Assembly: GCF_000421265.1 (NCBI RefSeq)
Contig: NZ_ATWN01000013.1
Span: forward strand, 1 to 64,000
DNA from: Thalassospira lucentensis MCCC 1A00383 = DSM 14000
Lineage (GTDB): Bacteria; Pseudomonadota; Alphaproteobacteria; Rhodospirillales; Thalassospiraceae
Direction: 5' to 3'
Length of the DNA: 64,000 nucleotides
Shown here: one piece after another, positions 38,634 to 48,252 of the stretch
How positions within the stretch are numbered: position 1 is the stretch's first letter
Layout of the letters: each line of letters starts with the position of its first letter
Position numbers and translations under genes: made by a program
Notes under the pieces: generated by a model
What the model saw: the letters and a program-made list of their open reading frames with translations, nothing else
Databases searched by the model: none
What the model was told of the DNA's origin: nothing

Positions 38634-40374
38634 TACTCAGAATGAAACTTACGTCCGACTCAGAAATATGACCGTCTTGGTTTAGCATGCATTGCAACTC
38701 AAGCTGTTGTTGGCGGCAATATTCGAATACTTGATCAAAATCATCAAAGTTCAGATTTCCACAAGACAGTTCCATAGTGGTTTCTAGAATGTTGTCTATG
38801 TAAGCGTGAGTGTTTTCGACAAGTTGATCAATGTTTGTGATTCGCTGCCCAGAGTGCACAATAATATTGCGTGTTCGATAGGTGCGTCTGATTTGCCACT
38901 CTACTCGTCTTATGTGACTCTCTATTGCTCTGAGGGCATTTTTTTTCGATGATAGAATGTTTCGTAATTGTTGTGTTCTAAATTCTAGAAGAGGGTATCC
39001 AGAGATGGATGTTTGAAGTTCCGCTCTTCGAGCGTCATGTTTGCTCAAAGCCAATGTGTTGAAGCACGAGTGAACGATGTCTAATCCATCATTCTTGGCA
39101 TATTTTTTAAGTATTGAGGATTTATATCGATTAATATCCTTGGCATGGTTGGAGACTAACTTCTTTAGATACTTGATGAACAGGATTGAACCAACCCCTT
39201 CGGAGATCGATGCAATTTTGGCTTTCTGGTCATTTCCGGGGCACACCGTTTCGAGAGCAATCCAAAGGTTTAGCAATTGGTTTTGTGGATTGTCTGTTAG
39301 TAGAGAAATGCCATGGAGGGAAACAATTCCCCGGAACGTCTTAATTGCGCTTTTTCTGCCGATAAGAGAAAAGCTACTGAGTAACCTATCAAATTCTTTG
39401 GCCGCTCGAGATGGAAGCATATCTCTCCCTCGAAAAATAACATTGGTCTCTTTATTGGCTATGTATACATTTTCATCTTCATCAATTATAACGGCTTTCT
39501 CTTGATTCCATCTGATTTTATTCTTGTGATGAAAAACTGAGTAAAGGTCTGATATCGCGCGAAGTATACCTTCGGATATTTCTTTCGCTTTGAATATGTC
39601 AAAAGCGTTAATGTCAGTCATCTTTATTATTTTATCTTTTCTTGTGATTTTTAATATCTTCTTTGCTGTCTCGTCATTTTTGAGAACGTCGGGAAGGTCA
39701 TCTATAATTTCAGCGTCAAATAGCGAAAGCTGAGATGGAATGTGATCTGCTATGTTGTTTACGTTTATAAAGCATGTGTACCGATAACGTTTTCCGTTAA
39801 ATAAAGATAAATATCTTTTTATACTGGATATTCCATCAATGTTCTCAGTATTGAAGAAGTCGGAAGTTGCGTTATATACGTGTTGCTTGCTATATCCGGA
39901 GCCAATTACACTTGTTACGAAAAGAGATGTGTATCTATCTATTTTTGTAAGGTCACCGTCTGTGATGGATGATATAATTAGATCGCAGCATTTTTCTTTG
40001 TATAAGTCATTTCTGACAGACTTATGAAATATTTGTGATTTAACTTTTATGTTTTCGATTTTTTTATTTTTTTCGTTCTCAGGGAAAATTCTATCGAACC
40101 TAATTGGTAGTAGTTCCCTTGCGATCTCATCATTTTCAACAAATAGTCTTGTCTCATCTATAATGTGATCAATGTTTTTTTCGTTGATCGTCCCGTTTTC
40201 AGTGTCATCAATTGCATTAATTAGCTCTTGGGCGAGGAATGGAGGGTTCATCATCCGTGGTTTGTAACTATCTAGGGTGTAGTCAAATAAAAGCTCGTCT
40301 AGACGTTGATAGAAGAATGTTATTTCTTTTTTTAGTTCATCTGATTTCCATTTTTGTATTTCTTGGTGCTTCAT
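38620..40374 (-). CDS. ApeA-like HEPN-domain protein, candidate defence gene
   Basis: 584 residues, clearly AT-rich and lysine/isoleucine/asparagine-rich compared with its neighbours. The C-terminal third carries an ApeA/HEPN-like region: LLNLWIALETVCPGNDQKAK from residue 367 and the RNase motif RTRNIIVHSG, in which R502-N503 and H507 form an RNxxxH (Rx4H) signature. The N-terminal 360 residues have no motif I recognise and may be a sensor. HEPN RNases act in abortive anti-phage immunity and toxin systems by cutting tRNA or other RNA. No antitoxin partner is adjacent. Sits alone between pccA and a HAD gene, which suggests horizontal acquisition. Confidence 0.72.
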   Translation of the reverse strand: MKHQEIQKWKSDELKKEITFFYQRLDELLFDYTLDSYKPRMMNPPFLAQELINAIDDTENGTINEKNIDHIIDETRLFVENDEIARELLPIRFDRIFPENEKNKKIENIKVKSQIFHKSVRNDLYKEKCCDLIISSITDGDLTKIDRYTSLFVTSVIGSGYSKQHVYNATSDFFNTENIDGISSIKRYLSLFNGKRYRYTCFINVNNIADHIPSQLSLFDAEIIDDLPDVLKNDETAKKILKITRKDKIIKMTDINAFDIFKAKEISEGILRAISDLYSVFHHKNKIRWNQEKAVIIDEDENVYIANKETNVIFRGRDMLPSRAAKEFDRLLSSFSLIGRKSAIKTFRGIVSLHGISLLTDNPQNQLLNLWIALETVCPGNDQKAKIASISEGVGSILFIKYLKKLVSNHAKDINRYKSSILKKYAKNDGLDIVHSCFNTLALSKHDARRAELQTSISGYPLLEFRTQQLRNILSSKKNALRAIESHIRRVEWQIRRTYRTRNIIVHSGQRITNIDQLVENTHAYIDNILETTMELSCGNLNFDDFDQVFEYCRQQQLELQCMLNQDGHISESDVSFILSIERR

Positions 40375-40644
40375 CGTTATTTGATCTCTTCTATGAGAAT
40401 GAGGAATTTAGACGTGTAAATAAGTATGGTCGCATATAGTGCGGGATTTTGCAATTTTAAGAGGTGGGTGGTGAGTTTTGTGTTCAGAAAAAGATTTGGT
40501 CATGGTTCTCTTTCCGACCCGTTTCACGCATATTAAATACAGAAAACGGGGCTTTACCCACGATTGGCCGTACCATATGGTCGCAAATCGAGGCTGAACC
40601 CCTATATATGCTTGCCATCCAATAACAAGAAACGAGGCGTCCCT

Positions 40645-41379
40645 ATGTATAAACTGATTGCTTTTGACGGCGATGATACCCTGTGGCACAACGAGCCGCT
40701 TTTTCGTCAAGCCCATATCGAACTGCGTGAGATGCTTGGTCATTACGTGCCCGCCGATCAGGTTGATGATCGCCTGTATCAGGCCGAACTGGCCAATCTT
40801 TCGATCTATGGCTATGGCGTGACCGGGTTTACCCTGTCGATGATTGAAACCGCGATTGAGCTTTCAGATCGCAAGATCAGCGCCGAAGACATTCACAGGC
40901 TGGCCGAAATCGGCAAATCGATGCTGCGTGCGCCCACCCGGATTATTGACGGGGCCGAGACCGTGCTGAAACACTATGCCAGCAAACCCGATTACAAGGT
41001 GGTTCTGATCACCAAGGGCGATCTGATCGCCCAGCAGCTTAAGATCGACCGGTCCGGGTTTGAAGACCTGTTTGACGGGATTGAGATCGTTTCGGAAAAA
41101 GACCCGTTGACCTATCGCAACATTTTTGGCCGTTATGGTGTCGAGCCACAAGAATCTGTGATGATCGGCAACTCGATGAAATCCGATATCCTGCCGGTCC
41201 TTGCGTCGGGCGGGGCTGCGATCCACATCCCTTATGAAATCACATGGGTGCATGAAATGGTCGATCAGACCGAAATCGACAACGACCAGTTTGTCACGGT
41301 CGAAACCATTGCCGATGTTCCTGATGTGATCGCCAAACTTGAACAGCACAGCAAAGCCGGGAGTATGGAGAATGTCTGA
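40645..41379 (+). CDS. HAD-family hydrolase
   Basis: 244 residues from ATG 40645 (the frame extends upstream to 40564 without support). Motif I LIAFDGDDTLWHNEPLF, motif II VVLITKGDLIAQQLKID, motif IV SVMIGNSMKSDILPVLASGG. The DGDDTLW form occurs in a HAD subgroup of unknown substrate. Its stop overlaps the next gene. Confidence 0.88.
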   Translation: MYKLIAFDGDDTLWHNEPLFRQAHIELREMLGHYVPADQVDDRLYQAELANLSIYGYGVTGFTLSMIETAIELSDRKISAEDIHRLAEIGKSMLRAPTRIIDGAETVLKHYASKPDYKVVLITKGDLIAQQLKIDRSGFEDLFDGIEIVSEKDPLTYRNIFGRYGVEPQESVMIGNSMKSDILPVLASGGAAIHIPYEITWVHEMVDQTEIDNDQFVTVETIADVPDVIAKLEQHSKAGSMENV

Positions 41380-41755
41380 TTGCGCAGGCTCGGAAATGTC
41401 AACAGAAGCCTCCCTTGCCAATGGTCCGGCGGCCGACCTTGATCCGCAGACCAAGCTTGAACTCGAAGCGGCCGCCTTTCGCGGGCTTGTGACGCATCTT
41501 CAGGACCGCAAGGATGTTCAAAACATTGATCTGATGAACTTGGCCGGTTTTTGCCGTAACTGTTTGGCAAAATGGTATTTGGCGGCGGCGCGCGAAAAGG
41601 GTGTTTCCATGGATTATGATGGTGCACGCGAAGTCGTCTATGGCATGACCTATGACGCATGGAAAGACAGCCATCAGGCCCCGGCATCCGATGCACAGAA
41701 ACAGACGTTTCAGGATACCGCCCATCTGCACGCCAAAATTCCCGGTGCAAAATAA
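41372..41755 (+). CDS. DUF1244 family protein
   Basis: 127 residues from ATG 41372, overlapping the HAD stop; ATG 41396 is an alternative. The DUF1244 hallmark GFCRNCLAKWYLAAAREKGV (two cysteines) and YDGAREVVYGMTYDAWKDSH are present. A conserved proteobacterial family with a structure but no known role. Translationally coupled to the HAD phosphatase. Confidence 0.92.
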   Translation: MSDCAGSEMSTEASLANGPAADLDPQTKLELEAAAFRGLVTHLQDRKDVQNIDLMNLAGFCRNCLAKWYLAAAREKGVSMDYDGAREVVYGMTYDAWKDSHQAPASDAQKQTFQDTAHLHAKIPGAK

Positions 41756-41804
41756 GGCCGCCAAATAACGCCGCCAAATAAGCAAGTAGGGAGACGACGT
41801 TCCC

Positions 41805-42119
41805 ATGACCGACACACGCCCCGATCCTGCAACCGGTTCTGGCAATATCGCCGTTCATGCCCGGATTGAAGGCCGCGTACAGGGCGTTTGGTATCGTGCC
41901 TGGACGGTGGAACAGGCCGTAAAGCGCGACTTGACCGGTTGGGTGCGCAATCGCACCGATGGCACGGTGGAAGCCGTATTCTGTGGCTCGGTTGAGGCAG
42001 TGCGGTCAATGGTTGCCGCCTGCCATGACGGCCCCACCCATGCGCGGGTTGATCGTATTCACGAGGAACCGGCACTTGAAGACGGGTTTACGTCGTTTGA
42101 AAAGCGTTCAACCGCATGA
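41805..42119 (+). CDS. acyP: Acylphosphatase
   Basis: 104 residues. The phosphate-binding loop GRVQGVWYRAWTVEQA with catalytic Arg, and GWVRNRTDGTVEAVFCG with catalytic Asn, are complete. Hydrolyses acyl phosphates. Just downstream of DUF1244 in the same direction, probably one operon. Confidence 0.95.
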   Translation: MTDTRPDPATGSGNIAVHARIEGRVQGVWYRAWTVEQAVKRDLTGWVRNRTDGTVEAVFCGSVEAVRSMVAACHDGPTHARVDRIHEEPALEDGFTSFEKRSTA

Positions 42120-42288
42120 AACCCGCATGAGAACTGCCGCGTGGCGGTTTTATCAAAGTGTCATAGATGCCTTTTTCCCAGTGATTTTGGAAAAAGGCTT
42201 TTTCTTTGCCGCACTGCAATGGCATGCTGCTGAGATCCTGTCTGTATGGTCAGCTTCCAATGGGCGGGAAATCAACAGGGAGACTAAA

Positions 42289-43143
42289 ATGACATTTATT
42301 GCAAAATCCTTCGGTGTTGCCGCCATCATGGCGACCAGTGCGTTTTGCGCATTTGGCGCAAGTGCGCAGGAACCGGCCCAGAATGATGGCCTGAACGGCA
42401 CGCTTTGGCTTCAGACATCGGTTGAATATAAAACCACGGCAATGTCTGTTTACGCTGGGGCGACCCGTCTTCTGCCGGCCGCGATTGGCGATCACAGCTG
42501 GACCGCCGCCCTTGAGCAGGACGGCAATTTCATGGCCAAAAAACCGGCTGTGATTTTGGATGTTGATGAAACGGTTCTTGATAATTCGGCGTATCAGGCA
42601 TGGGTGGTCACCGAAGGCACTCATTACAGCTCCAAAACCTGGGCGGCATTCGTCCATGACATGGTATCCACCCCGACACCGGGTGCGCTTGAATTCACCA
42701 AGGCGGCGGCAGCCAAGGGCGTTGAAGTGTTTTACGTGTCCAACCGTAAAGCCCCGGAAGAAGCCTCGACGATTGATAACCTGAAAAAATACGGCTTCCC
42801 GTTCGCTGATGAAAAGCACGTCATGCTGCGCGGTGAAATCGAAACATGGGGCTCGGCCAAAGAACCTCGTCGTAAGGCAGTTGCCGACGATTACCGTGTG
42901 ATCATGATGTTTGGTGATAACTTTGGTGATTTCACCGATGACATTGATGGCACGCTTGATGAGCGCCTTGATGTCATGGCCAAATATGGGGATTACTGGG
43001 GCGAACGCTGGTTCATGCTGCCAAACCCAAGCTACGGTTCATGGGAATCGGCTGCCTTTGGTGGCGATTGGGGCAAGTCGGGCGATGAGCGTCGTCAGGA
43101 CAAGCTTAACAGCATGGCCCCATGGGCGGGCCCGGCTGAATAA
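42289..43143 (+). CDS. Secreted HAD acid phosphatase, class B / e(P4)-like
   Basis: 284 residues from ATG 42289 with GGGAG upstream; the frame extends upstream through non-coding sequence. Signal peptide cleaved after FGASA; the cysteine in it does not fit a lipobox, so probably soluble periplasmic rather than a lipoprotein like e(P4). HAD motif I VILDVDETVLDNSAYQAW and the downstream FYVSNRKAPEEASTIDNLKK and MMFGDNFGDFTD fit the 5'-nucleotidase/acid phosphatase family. Likely salvages phosphate or nucleosides. Confidence 0.88.
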   Translation: MTFIAKSFGVAAIMATSAFCAFGASAQEPAQNDGLNGTLWLQTSVEYKTTAMSVYAGATRLLPAAIGDHSWTAALEQDGNFMAKKPAVILDVDETVLDNSAYQAWVVTEGTHYSSKTWAAFVHDMVSTPTPGALEFTKAAAAKGVEVFYVSNRKAPEEASTIDNLKKYGFPFADEKHVMLRGEIETWGSAKEPRRKAVADDYRVIMMFGDNFGDFTDDIDGTLDERLDVMAKYGDYWGERWFMLPNPSYGSWESAAFGGDWGKSGDERRQDKLNSMAPWAGPAE

Positions 43144-43170
43144 GCCAGCGGCTTAGAACTTATGATATCT

Positions 43171-43201
43171 GGGGCGTCCGATGGTCCGGGCGCCCTTTTT
43201 G
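43171..43201 (+). terminator. Intrinsic terminator after the acid phosphatase
   Basis: GGGCG (43172-43176) pairs with CGCCC (43191-43195), extended by inner CC/GG pairs, followed by TTTTT. Confidence 0.75.
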
Positions 43202-43275
43202 TTTGCCGATATGCGGGGTTCATTTTTGGGTAGCAAGGGTGATAGGGTTTTATCGCCTTACGCGAACCGCGCTTT

Positions 43276-44199
43276 ATGCTGGATGCCATGAAAAGCTCAC
43301 CTGTCCCCGATTATCGTGACCGTATTCCGCTTGCCGTGGGAACGATCATTTTTACGGTTTTCGCTCTGTCATTGGGCGATGCGCTGATCAAGCAATCAAG
43401 CAGCACCTTTGTGATCTGGCAGATTTTTGTCATCCGCTCGGCCATCGCAATCCCGTTTCTTGTGGGCTATCTGGTGATCCGGTCGCCTGCATCCTTGCGC
43501 CTTGGGGATGCGGTGGGCTGGACCATCTTGCGCAGTCTTTTGCTGGTCGTGATGTGGATCAGTTATTACCTTTCGCTGCCGCATCTGACCCTGTCTGTCG
43601 CTGCTGCGACCTATTACACGCTGCCGATCTTTATCACCCTGTTTACCGCCGCCATCACCCAAAGCACAATCAGCAAAAAGGGCTGGCTTGCTGTCATTTT
43701 GGGGTTTGCCGGGGTGATTTTGATCTTGCGGCCGGATGCCGGGAGTTTTAACGGCTATGCCTTGCTGCCGTTACTGTCGGCCATGCTCTATGCCGTTGCG
43801 ATGATCCTGACCCGGACCAAATGCCGGGCGGAACATCCGATCAAGCTTTCCCTTGCGCTAAACTGTGCCTTTGTGGCGGTCGGCGGTGTGGCCGCCGCCC
43901 TGATCAGCATACTTTCTGATGAGGTGCGAGATGGCTTTCTGCTTGCCCCGTGGAGTGCGATGACGTTTTCGGACTTTGGCATAATGGCGATGCTGGCGGC
44001 CTCGATCCTGATTGGCAGCATCGGGGCGGCGATTGCCTATCAAAACGGGCCATCGCCAATGATCGGCACCTTTGATTTTGCCTATGTCGGGTTTTCATTC
44101 ATTTGGGGCGTTTTGTTCTTTGCCGAAACGCCCGATGCGCTGTCACTCGCCGGCATCATGATGATTATCGTTGCGGGCATAATCTCACTCAGGTCCTGA
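43276..44199 (+). CDS. EamA/DMT-family transporter
   Basis: 307 residues with about ten membrane segments in two EamA repeats (AVILGFAGVILILRPDAGSF marks the end of the first; VGFSFIWGVLFFAETPDALS lies in the second). Substrate unknown; family members export amino acids, metabolites or nucleotide sugars. The ATG at 43276 may be replaced by ATG 43288. Confidence 0.88.
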   Translation: MLDAMKSSPVPDYRDRIPLAVGTIIFTVFALSLGDALIKQSSSTFVIWQIFVIRSAIAIPFLVGYLVIRSPASLRLGDAVGWTILRSLLLVVMWISYYLSLPHLTLSVAAATYYTLPIFITLFTAAITQSTISKKGWLAVILGFAGVILILRPDAGSFNGYALLPLLSAMLYAVAMILTRTKCRAEHPIKLSLALNCAFVAVGGVAAALISILSDEVRDGFLLAPWSAMTFSDFGIMAMLAASILIGSIGAAIAYQNGPSPMIGTFDFAYVGFSFIWGVLFFAETPDALSLAGIMMIIVAGIISLRS

Positions 44200-44240
44200 C
44201 CCGAGACAATTACGGTAACCTGTCGGGCTTTGGTGTTTTG

Positions 44241-44990
44241 CTATTTAAGAACCCAGCGAAAGGCACGTTTGAGTTCAGAAACCGCATTTGTGTCATACCA
44301 CCGTCCGTGGGCCAAAATGACACGTGTCGGGTTCCAATCGATCATGGTTTGAACGCATTTTCGCAGGTTGTCTTTATGCCCGATAAAGGTCGCCCGCATG
44401 TCGCGTGGAGCCGAGCCATGCGGATCCATGGTGCCAAACAGTCGAATGAAAAACCGCCAGATCGGGCTTTTGATTTTATCGGGTTCAAAATTCTCGATCA
44501 GATCGGTCAGGATCAGGGTCTCGGATGCGGTATGGAAAAACACCGCTTCGTTGAGATATCCACCACGGACAAGAATCTGTTTGGTGTCATCTTGCCATTC
44601 GGGTTCTGGCGTATCGGCAAGTTCACCGTCAAATTGCACGTCAAGCCCGACGGATTTTGCGCGTTTGGCCACACCGGGGGCACAGAATGCCTTGGCATTT
44701 GGATATGCCTTTTGCCAATCGGGGACCCCGGCATAATGAATGGTGTTTGGCGCAATCAGAAAACGGACATCGCCAAGCGCGTCAATTTCTGCCCTTAACT
44801 GATCGCTCAGCCGAATGGGGGAGTGAATAAACAGTTTGTTGTTTGCCAGCCGCACGACCGTCATCCGGGTCGAAAACGGAAGTTTCATGCCCAGATACTG
44901 AAACCCGATCACCGGACCATCGACGATCCAGATATTGTCGCCAACGGGTTTAAGCGTATCAAGCGGGGCATAGGTCTCAACAGAAAACAT
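44241..44990 (-). CDS. DUF4336 domain protein
   Basis: 249 residues: NKLFIHSPIRLSDQLRAEID, RFLIAPNTIHYAGVPDWQKA and ILAHGRWYDTNAVSELKRAF, which I recognise as DUF4336, a metallo-beta-lactamase-like family without an assigned reaction. The ends of this gene and the EamA gene converge 41 bases apart. Confidence 0.82.
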   Translation of the reverse strand: MFSVETYAPLDTLKPVGDNIWIVDGPVIGFQYLGMKLPFSTRMTVVRLANNKLFIHSPIRLSDQLRAEIDALGDVRFLIAPNTIHYAGVPDWQKAYPNAKAFCAPGVAKRAKSVGLDVQFDGELADTPEPEWQDDTKQILVRGGYLNEAVFFHTASETLILTDLIENFEPDKIKSPIWRFFIRLFGTMDPHGSAPRDMRATFIGHKDNLRKCVQTMIDWNPTRVILAHGRWYDTNAVSELKRAFRWVLK

Positions 44991-45023
44991 TGGGTTCTTT
45001 TCCTCCGCTAACTGGTATTTTCT

Positions 45024-46436
45024 TTACACGACCTTTCCGGGGTTCAGCCGGTTGTCGGGATCAATTGCGGCCTTAACCGCACGCAGCAATTTCAGCTTTT
45101 CCGCACTGGCATAATGAGCCAGTTCATCGCGCTTAAGCTGCCCGATGCCGTGTTCGGCACTGATCGATCCGCCAAGATCAGAAACAATGTCATGAATGAC
45201 GCGGTTTAGGCTTTCCCAGTGCGCGAGATAGTCGGCCTTCTCCATATCCACCGGCTGGGTGAAATTGAAATGAATGTTGCCATCCCCGACGTGCCCAAAC
45301 GGGCAGGGACGAATGCCCGGTATCAGGTCGCGCGCCGCCGCCATACCACGTGTCAGAAGATCGGGCACCGCGGACACTGGTACGGACACATCATGCTTGA
45401 TGCTGCCGCCTTCAAATCCTTGCGCCTCGGGAATGCCTTCGCGGATCGCCCACAGGTTTTTGCGTTGCGCATCGGACTGCGCAAGGGTCGCATCACGCGC
45501 AAGCCCGCCTTCCATGGCATCGCCCAAAAGGTCGGTCAGCAAGGATTGCAGATCATCCTTGGGCCGTGATGACGTCAGTTCGATCAAAACATGCCAGTCG
45601 GTCGGGCTGGCAAGCGGGCGTGTCAGATTGGGCAAATGCGTCACCGACATGTCATGGGCAAAACCGCACATCAGTTCAAACGCAGCAACCGCATCGCCGG
45701 TCGTGCGCCGTGCGAGTGCCAGCAAATCAAGTGCGGCTTCGGGCGATGCCACCGCAACCCACGCAGTGGCAATATGTTTGGGGCGGGGAAACAGTTTTAA
45801 GGTCGCCTTGGTGATGATACCCAGCGTGCCCTCGGCCCCGATAAACAGATCGCGCAGGTCATAGCCGCTATTGTCCTTGCGCAGCTTTGATAACCCGTTC
45901 CAGATGCTGCCATCGGGCAAAACAACCTCAAGCCCCAGCACCAGATCACGCGCATTACCATAGCGAATAACATTAAGCCCACCGGCATTGGTCGCAAGAT
46001 TTCCGCCAATCTGGCAACTGCCCTCGGCGCCTAAGCTCAGCGGGAATAAAAGATCATGTTCCTCGGCCGCATCCTGAATGGATTTCAAGATTGCACCGGC
46101 CTCCACGGTTGCGGTGAAATCACGGGCATCCAGCTCGACAATCCTGTTCATCCGTTTCAGGTTCAAAAGAACCTGATCCTGACCGGCAACCGCCCCGCCA
46201 CAGCGCCCGGTATTGCCGCCTTGCGGAACGACGGCGATGGCGTGCGCGGCACAGATGGCAACCGCCTTGGCGACTTCATCGGTGGTTGCGGGAAACAGGA
46301 TGATATCGGCATGGCCTTCGAATTTGCCGCGTGCCTCATGGTTGTGCGTTTCAAGAACATCACGTTCCATGCTCCAGCCTTTCGGGCCAAGCAGGTCTTT
46401 GAGTTCAAGGATCGCGGCATCGCGCGGGCGGGTCAT
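45024..46436 (-). CDS. FAD-linked 2-hydroxyacid dehydrogenase (GlcD/D2HGDH-like)
   Basis: 470 residues from ATG 46436 (an upstream frame extension to 46490 overlaps the sua5 gene). FAD-binding type 4 domain: FPATTDEVAKAVAICAAHAI, then VVPQGGNTGRCGGAV. The C-terminal substrate domain has PFGHVGDGNIHFNFTQP and SAEHGIGQLKRDEL, the metal and substrate site of D-lactate, glycolate and D-2-hydroxyglutarate dehydrogenases. Reaction partner unresolved. Confidence 0.9.
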   Translation of the reverse strand: MTRPRDAAILELKDLLGPKGWSMERDVLETHNHEARGKFEGHADIILFPATTDEVAKAVAICAAHAIAVVPQGGNTGRCGGAVAGQDQVLLNLKRMNRIVELDARDFTATVEAGAILKSIQDAAEEHDLLFPLSLGAEGSCQIGGNLATNAGGLNVIRYGNARDLVLGLEVVLPDGSIWNGLSKLRKDNSGYDLRDLFIGAEGTLGIITKATLKLFPRPKHIATAWVAVASPEAALDLLALARRTTGDAVAAFELMCGFAHDMSVTHLPNLTRPLASPTDWHVLIELTSSRPKDDLQSLLTDLLGDAMEGGLARDATLAQSDAQRKNLWAIREGIPEAQGFEGGSIKHDVSVPVSAVPDLLTRGMAAARDLIPGIRPCPFGHVGDGNIHFNFTQPVDMEKADYLAHWESLNRVIHDIVSDLGGSISAEHGIGQLKRDELAHYASAEKLKLLRAVKAAIDPDNRLNPGKVV

Positions 46437-46452
46437 TGTGGCATCGCTCCGC

Positions 46453-47448
46453 TTATGGCGATGGGTGCGGTGCGCGCGGCGCACTGGCACGTTTCATGCG
46501 GTCATTGATCGCAAGTCCAAGCCCGGTATCGGGGATCGGCGCAATGGCAATCCCGTCAAAGCGCTTCTGATCGGCTTCATGCAGGCGGGCAAACAGGTTT
46601 GCCGCCGCTTCAACGTCATCCCCGGATTTGGAAAGCCATAAGACCGCATCAAACCCCTTGGTCACGCAATCGCCAAACCCCAGCAGGATTTCATGACCAT
46701 ATTTGGCTTTGTCGGGTGCCGTGGCCTCAAGTCGTACCGGCAATCCCGGCGCATAATGGCTGGTCAGCATGCCGGGGCTTTTGGGCGCACTGTCATCGGT
46801 CTCGGCCATGATGACCTCGGTGCCAAGAACCTGGGCAACCTGTTCCTTGGTAATCCCGCCGGGACGGAGCATCACCACCCGATCCGTGGTCAGATCAATC
46901 ACCGTGCTTTCAAGCCCGACACCACACGGCCCGCCATCCAAAATCATCCCAATCGCATTGCCCAGCGAATGGGCAACATGCCCGGCCGTGGTCGGGCTGA
47001 TGCGCCCGGACTGATTGGCCGAGGGGGCCGCCACGGGGCGGCCAACCGCACGGAGCAACTCACGCGCCATCGGATGGGCCGGAACGCGCACCGCAATGCT
47101 GGGCAGGCCCGCCGTGGTCAGTTCGCACACCGTGCTGTCGGAACGTTTTGGTAAAACCAGTGTTAGCGCACCGGGCCAGAATGCAGCGGCCAGCTTGTCG
47201 GCCCGTGCATCAAATGTTGCATGGGCGGCGGCGGCATCGCGGTCGGGAAAATGGCTGATCAGGGGGTTAAAGCTTGGGCGTTGCTTGGCGGCGTAAATCC
47301 CGGCAACCGCATCGGCATTGGTGGCATCCGCCCCCAGCCCATAAACCGTCTCGGTCGGAAAGGCGACCAATTCACCCGCACGCAACTTTCCCGCCGCTTG
47401 GCTCAGCGCACCTTCGGAATAGGGACGAATGGTCAGGGCCGGAGACAT
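46453..47448 (-). CDS. sua5: Threonylcarbamoyl-AMP synthase, Sua5 type
   Basis: 331 residues, so the long Sua5 form with C-terminal Sua5 domain rather than short TsaC. GELVAFPTETVYGLGADATN and KQRPSFNPLISHFPD are in the catalytic YrdC domain; the linker and C-terminal domain follow SPGMLTSHYAPGLPVRLEA. Makes the threonylcarbamoyl-adenylate used to form t6A37 in tRNA. Precedes the dehydrogenase gene by 16 bases, so probably co-transcribed. Confidence 0.94.
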   Translation of the reverse strand: MSPALTIRPYSEGALSQAAGKLRAGELVAFPTETVYGLGADATNADAVAGIYAAKQRPSFNPLISHFPDRDAAAAHATFDARADKLAAAFWPGALTLVLPKRSDSTVCELTTAGLPSIAVRVPAHPMARELLRAVGRPVAAPSANQSGRISPTTAGHVAHSLGNAIGMILDGGPCGVGLESTVIDLTTDRVVMLRPGGITKEQVAQVLGTEVIMAETDDSAPKSPGMLTSHYAPGLPVRLEATAPDKAKYGHEILLGFGDCVTKGFDAVLWLSKSGDDVEAAANLFARLHEADQKRFDGIAIAPIPDTGLGLAINDRMKRASAPRAPHPSP

Positions 47449-48252
47449 GTATCAATCCGTCTAGAGAATAAGTTGTTGAGATACCTAGCGATGATACTGA
47501 GGGAAAACAAGCTGGTTTCAAAGTCAATTACAAAATCTGTGTTGTTTTATAAAAGACGTTGTCCATTTATCAGGCTAGCGTTCAGTATATCTGATGCCAT
47601 TTACGGTCTGTGAGATGTCGTACGCTCGAATATTTTTAAAGGCATTCGCACTGAGCGCTGGTTTAACCTTACCAGTGGCTCTGATTGATATGCTTGTGAT
47701 GTTCGTGAAGTAGCAATTGTGTGATCTGTGTGATGGCTTTTAGCCAGTGCTTAAAATATCAAGCGCACAAGCTGCCTGACAAGTTCAGCGAGACCAGCCG
47801 AAACAATTGCCATGCAATGATCAAGAATTTTAGTCGTTGAATTTTTCTGTTTGGAAGGCATCCGCGAATCTCCAAAAACTCTCCTCGCGAAGAAAGTATT
47901 TGGAAATCGTTAATATCCTCTGAACCGAACGGAATATTTCCCAAGAGTTCTCATAAACAGCGCAGCGCCGCCATACAGAATGGCGGCGCCAATTTACGCT
48001 CTAGCCCGACTTCGCCCCGCGGTGGTGAAGATGGACCGCGTCGCCGTGATTCCGGCGGCTATTTACGTCACCTACACGTTGTGTGGCGATAAGACATGTG
48101 TAATTCAGATGCGTGAAAAAGTCAAGGAAACTGCGGATTTCAGCCGATTTATTTTTGGCTGAATTACTTGCGGCCTGTGCCTTGTGCAGCGCACACAGCA
48201 CAAGCCGCTGATCATGCTTTGAAATTCGTTTTCGGCCCGCTGTTGCGAAGGA
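47449..48252. other. 804-base gene-free, partly AT-rich stretch
   Basis: Only open frames of about 60 codons occur (47759-47944 minus; 47980-48162 plus; 48001-48201 minus), none with family character. A perfect 10-bp hairpin GCGCCGCCAT / ATGGCGGCGC with a 5-nt loop lies at 47965-47989, and a weaker CAGCC/GGCTG one near 48140. No tRNA cloverleaf was seen. Could be an eroded gene or a non-coding RNA locus. Confidence 0.5.

Noticed and set aside
41959-42288. Upstream extension of the acid phosphatase frame
   Set aside because: It overlaps acyP and lacks a ribosome binding site; the ATG at 42289 directly precedes a signal peptide.
47759-48201. Three overlapping open frames of about 60 codons
   Set aside because: No similarity I recognise, overlapping each other on both strands, and no convincing ribosome binding sites.
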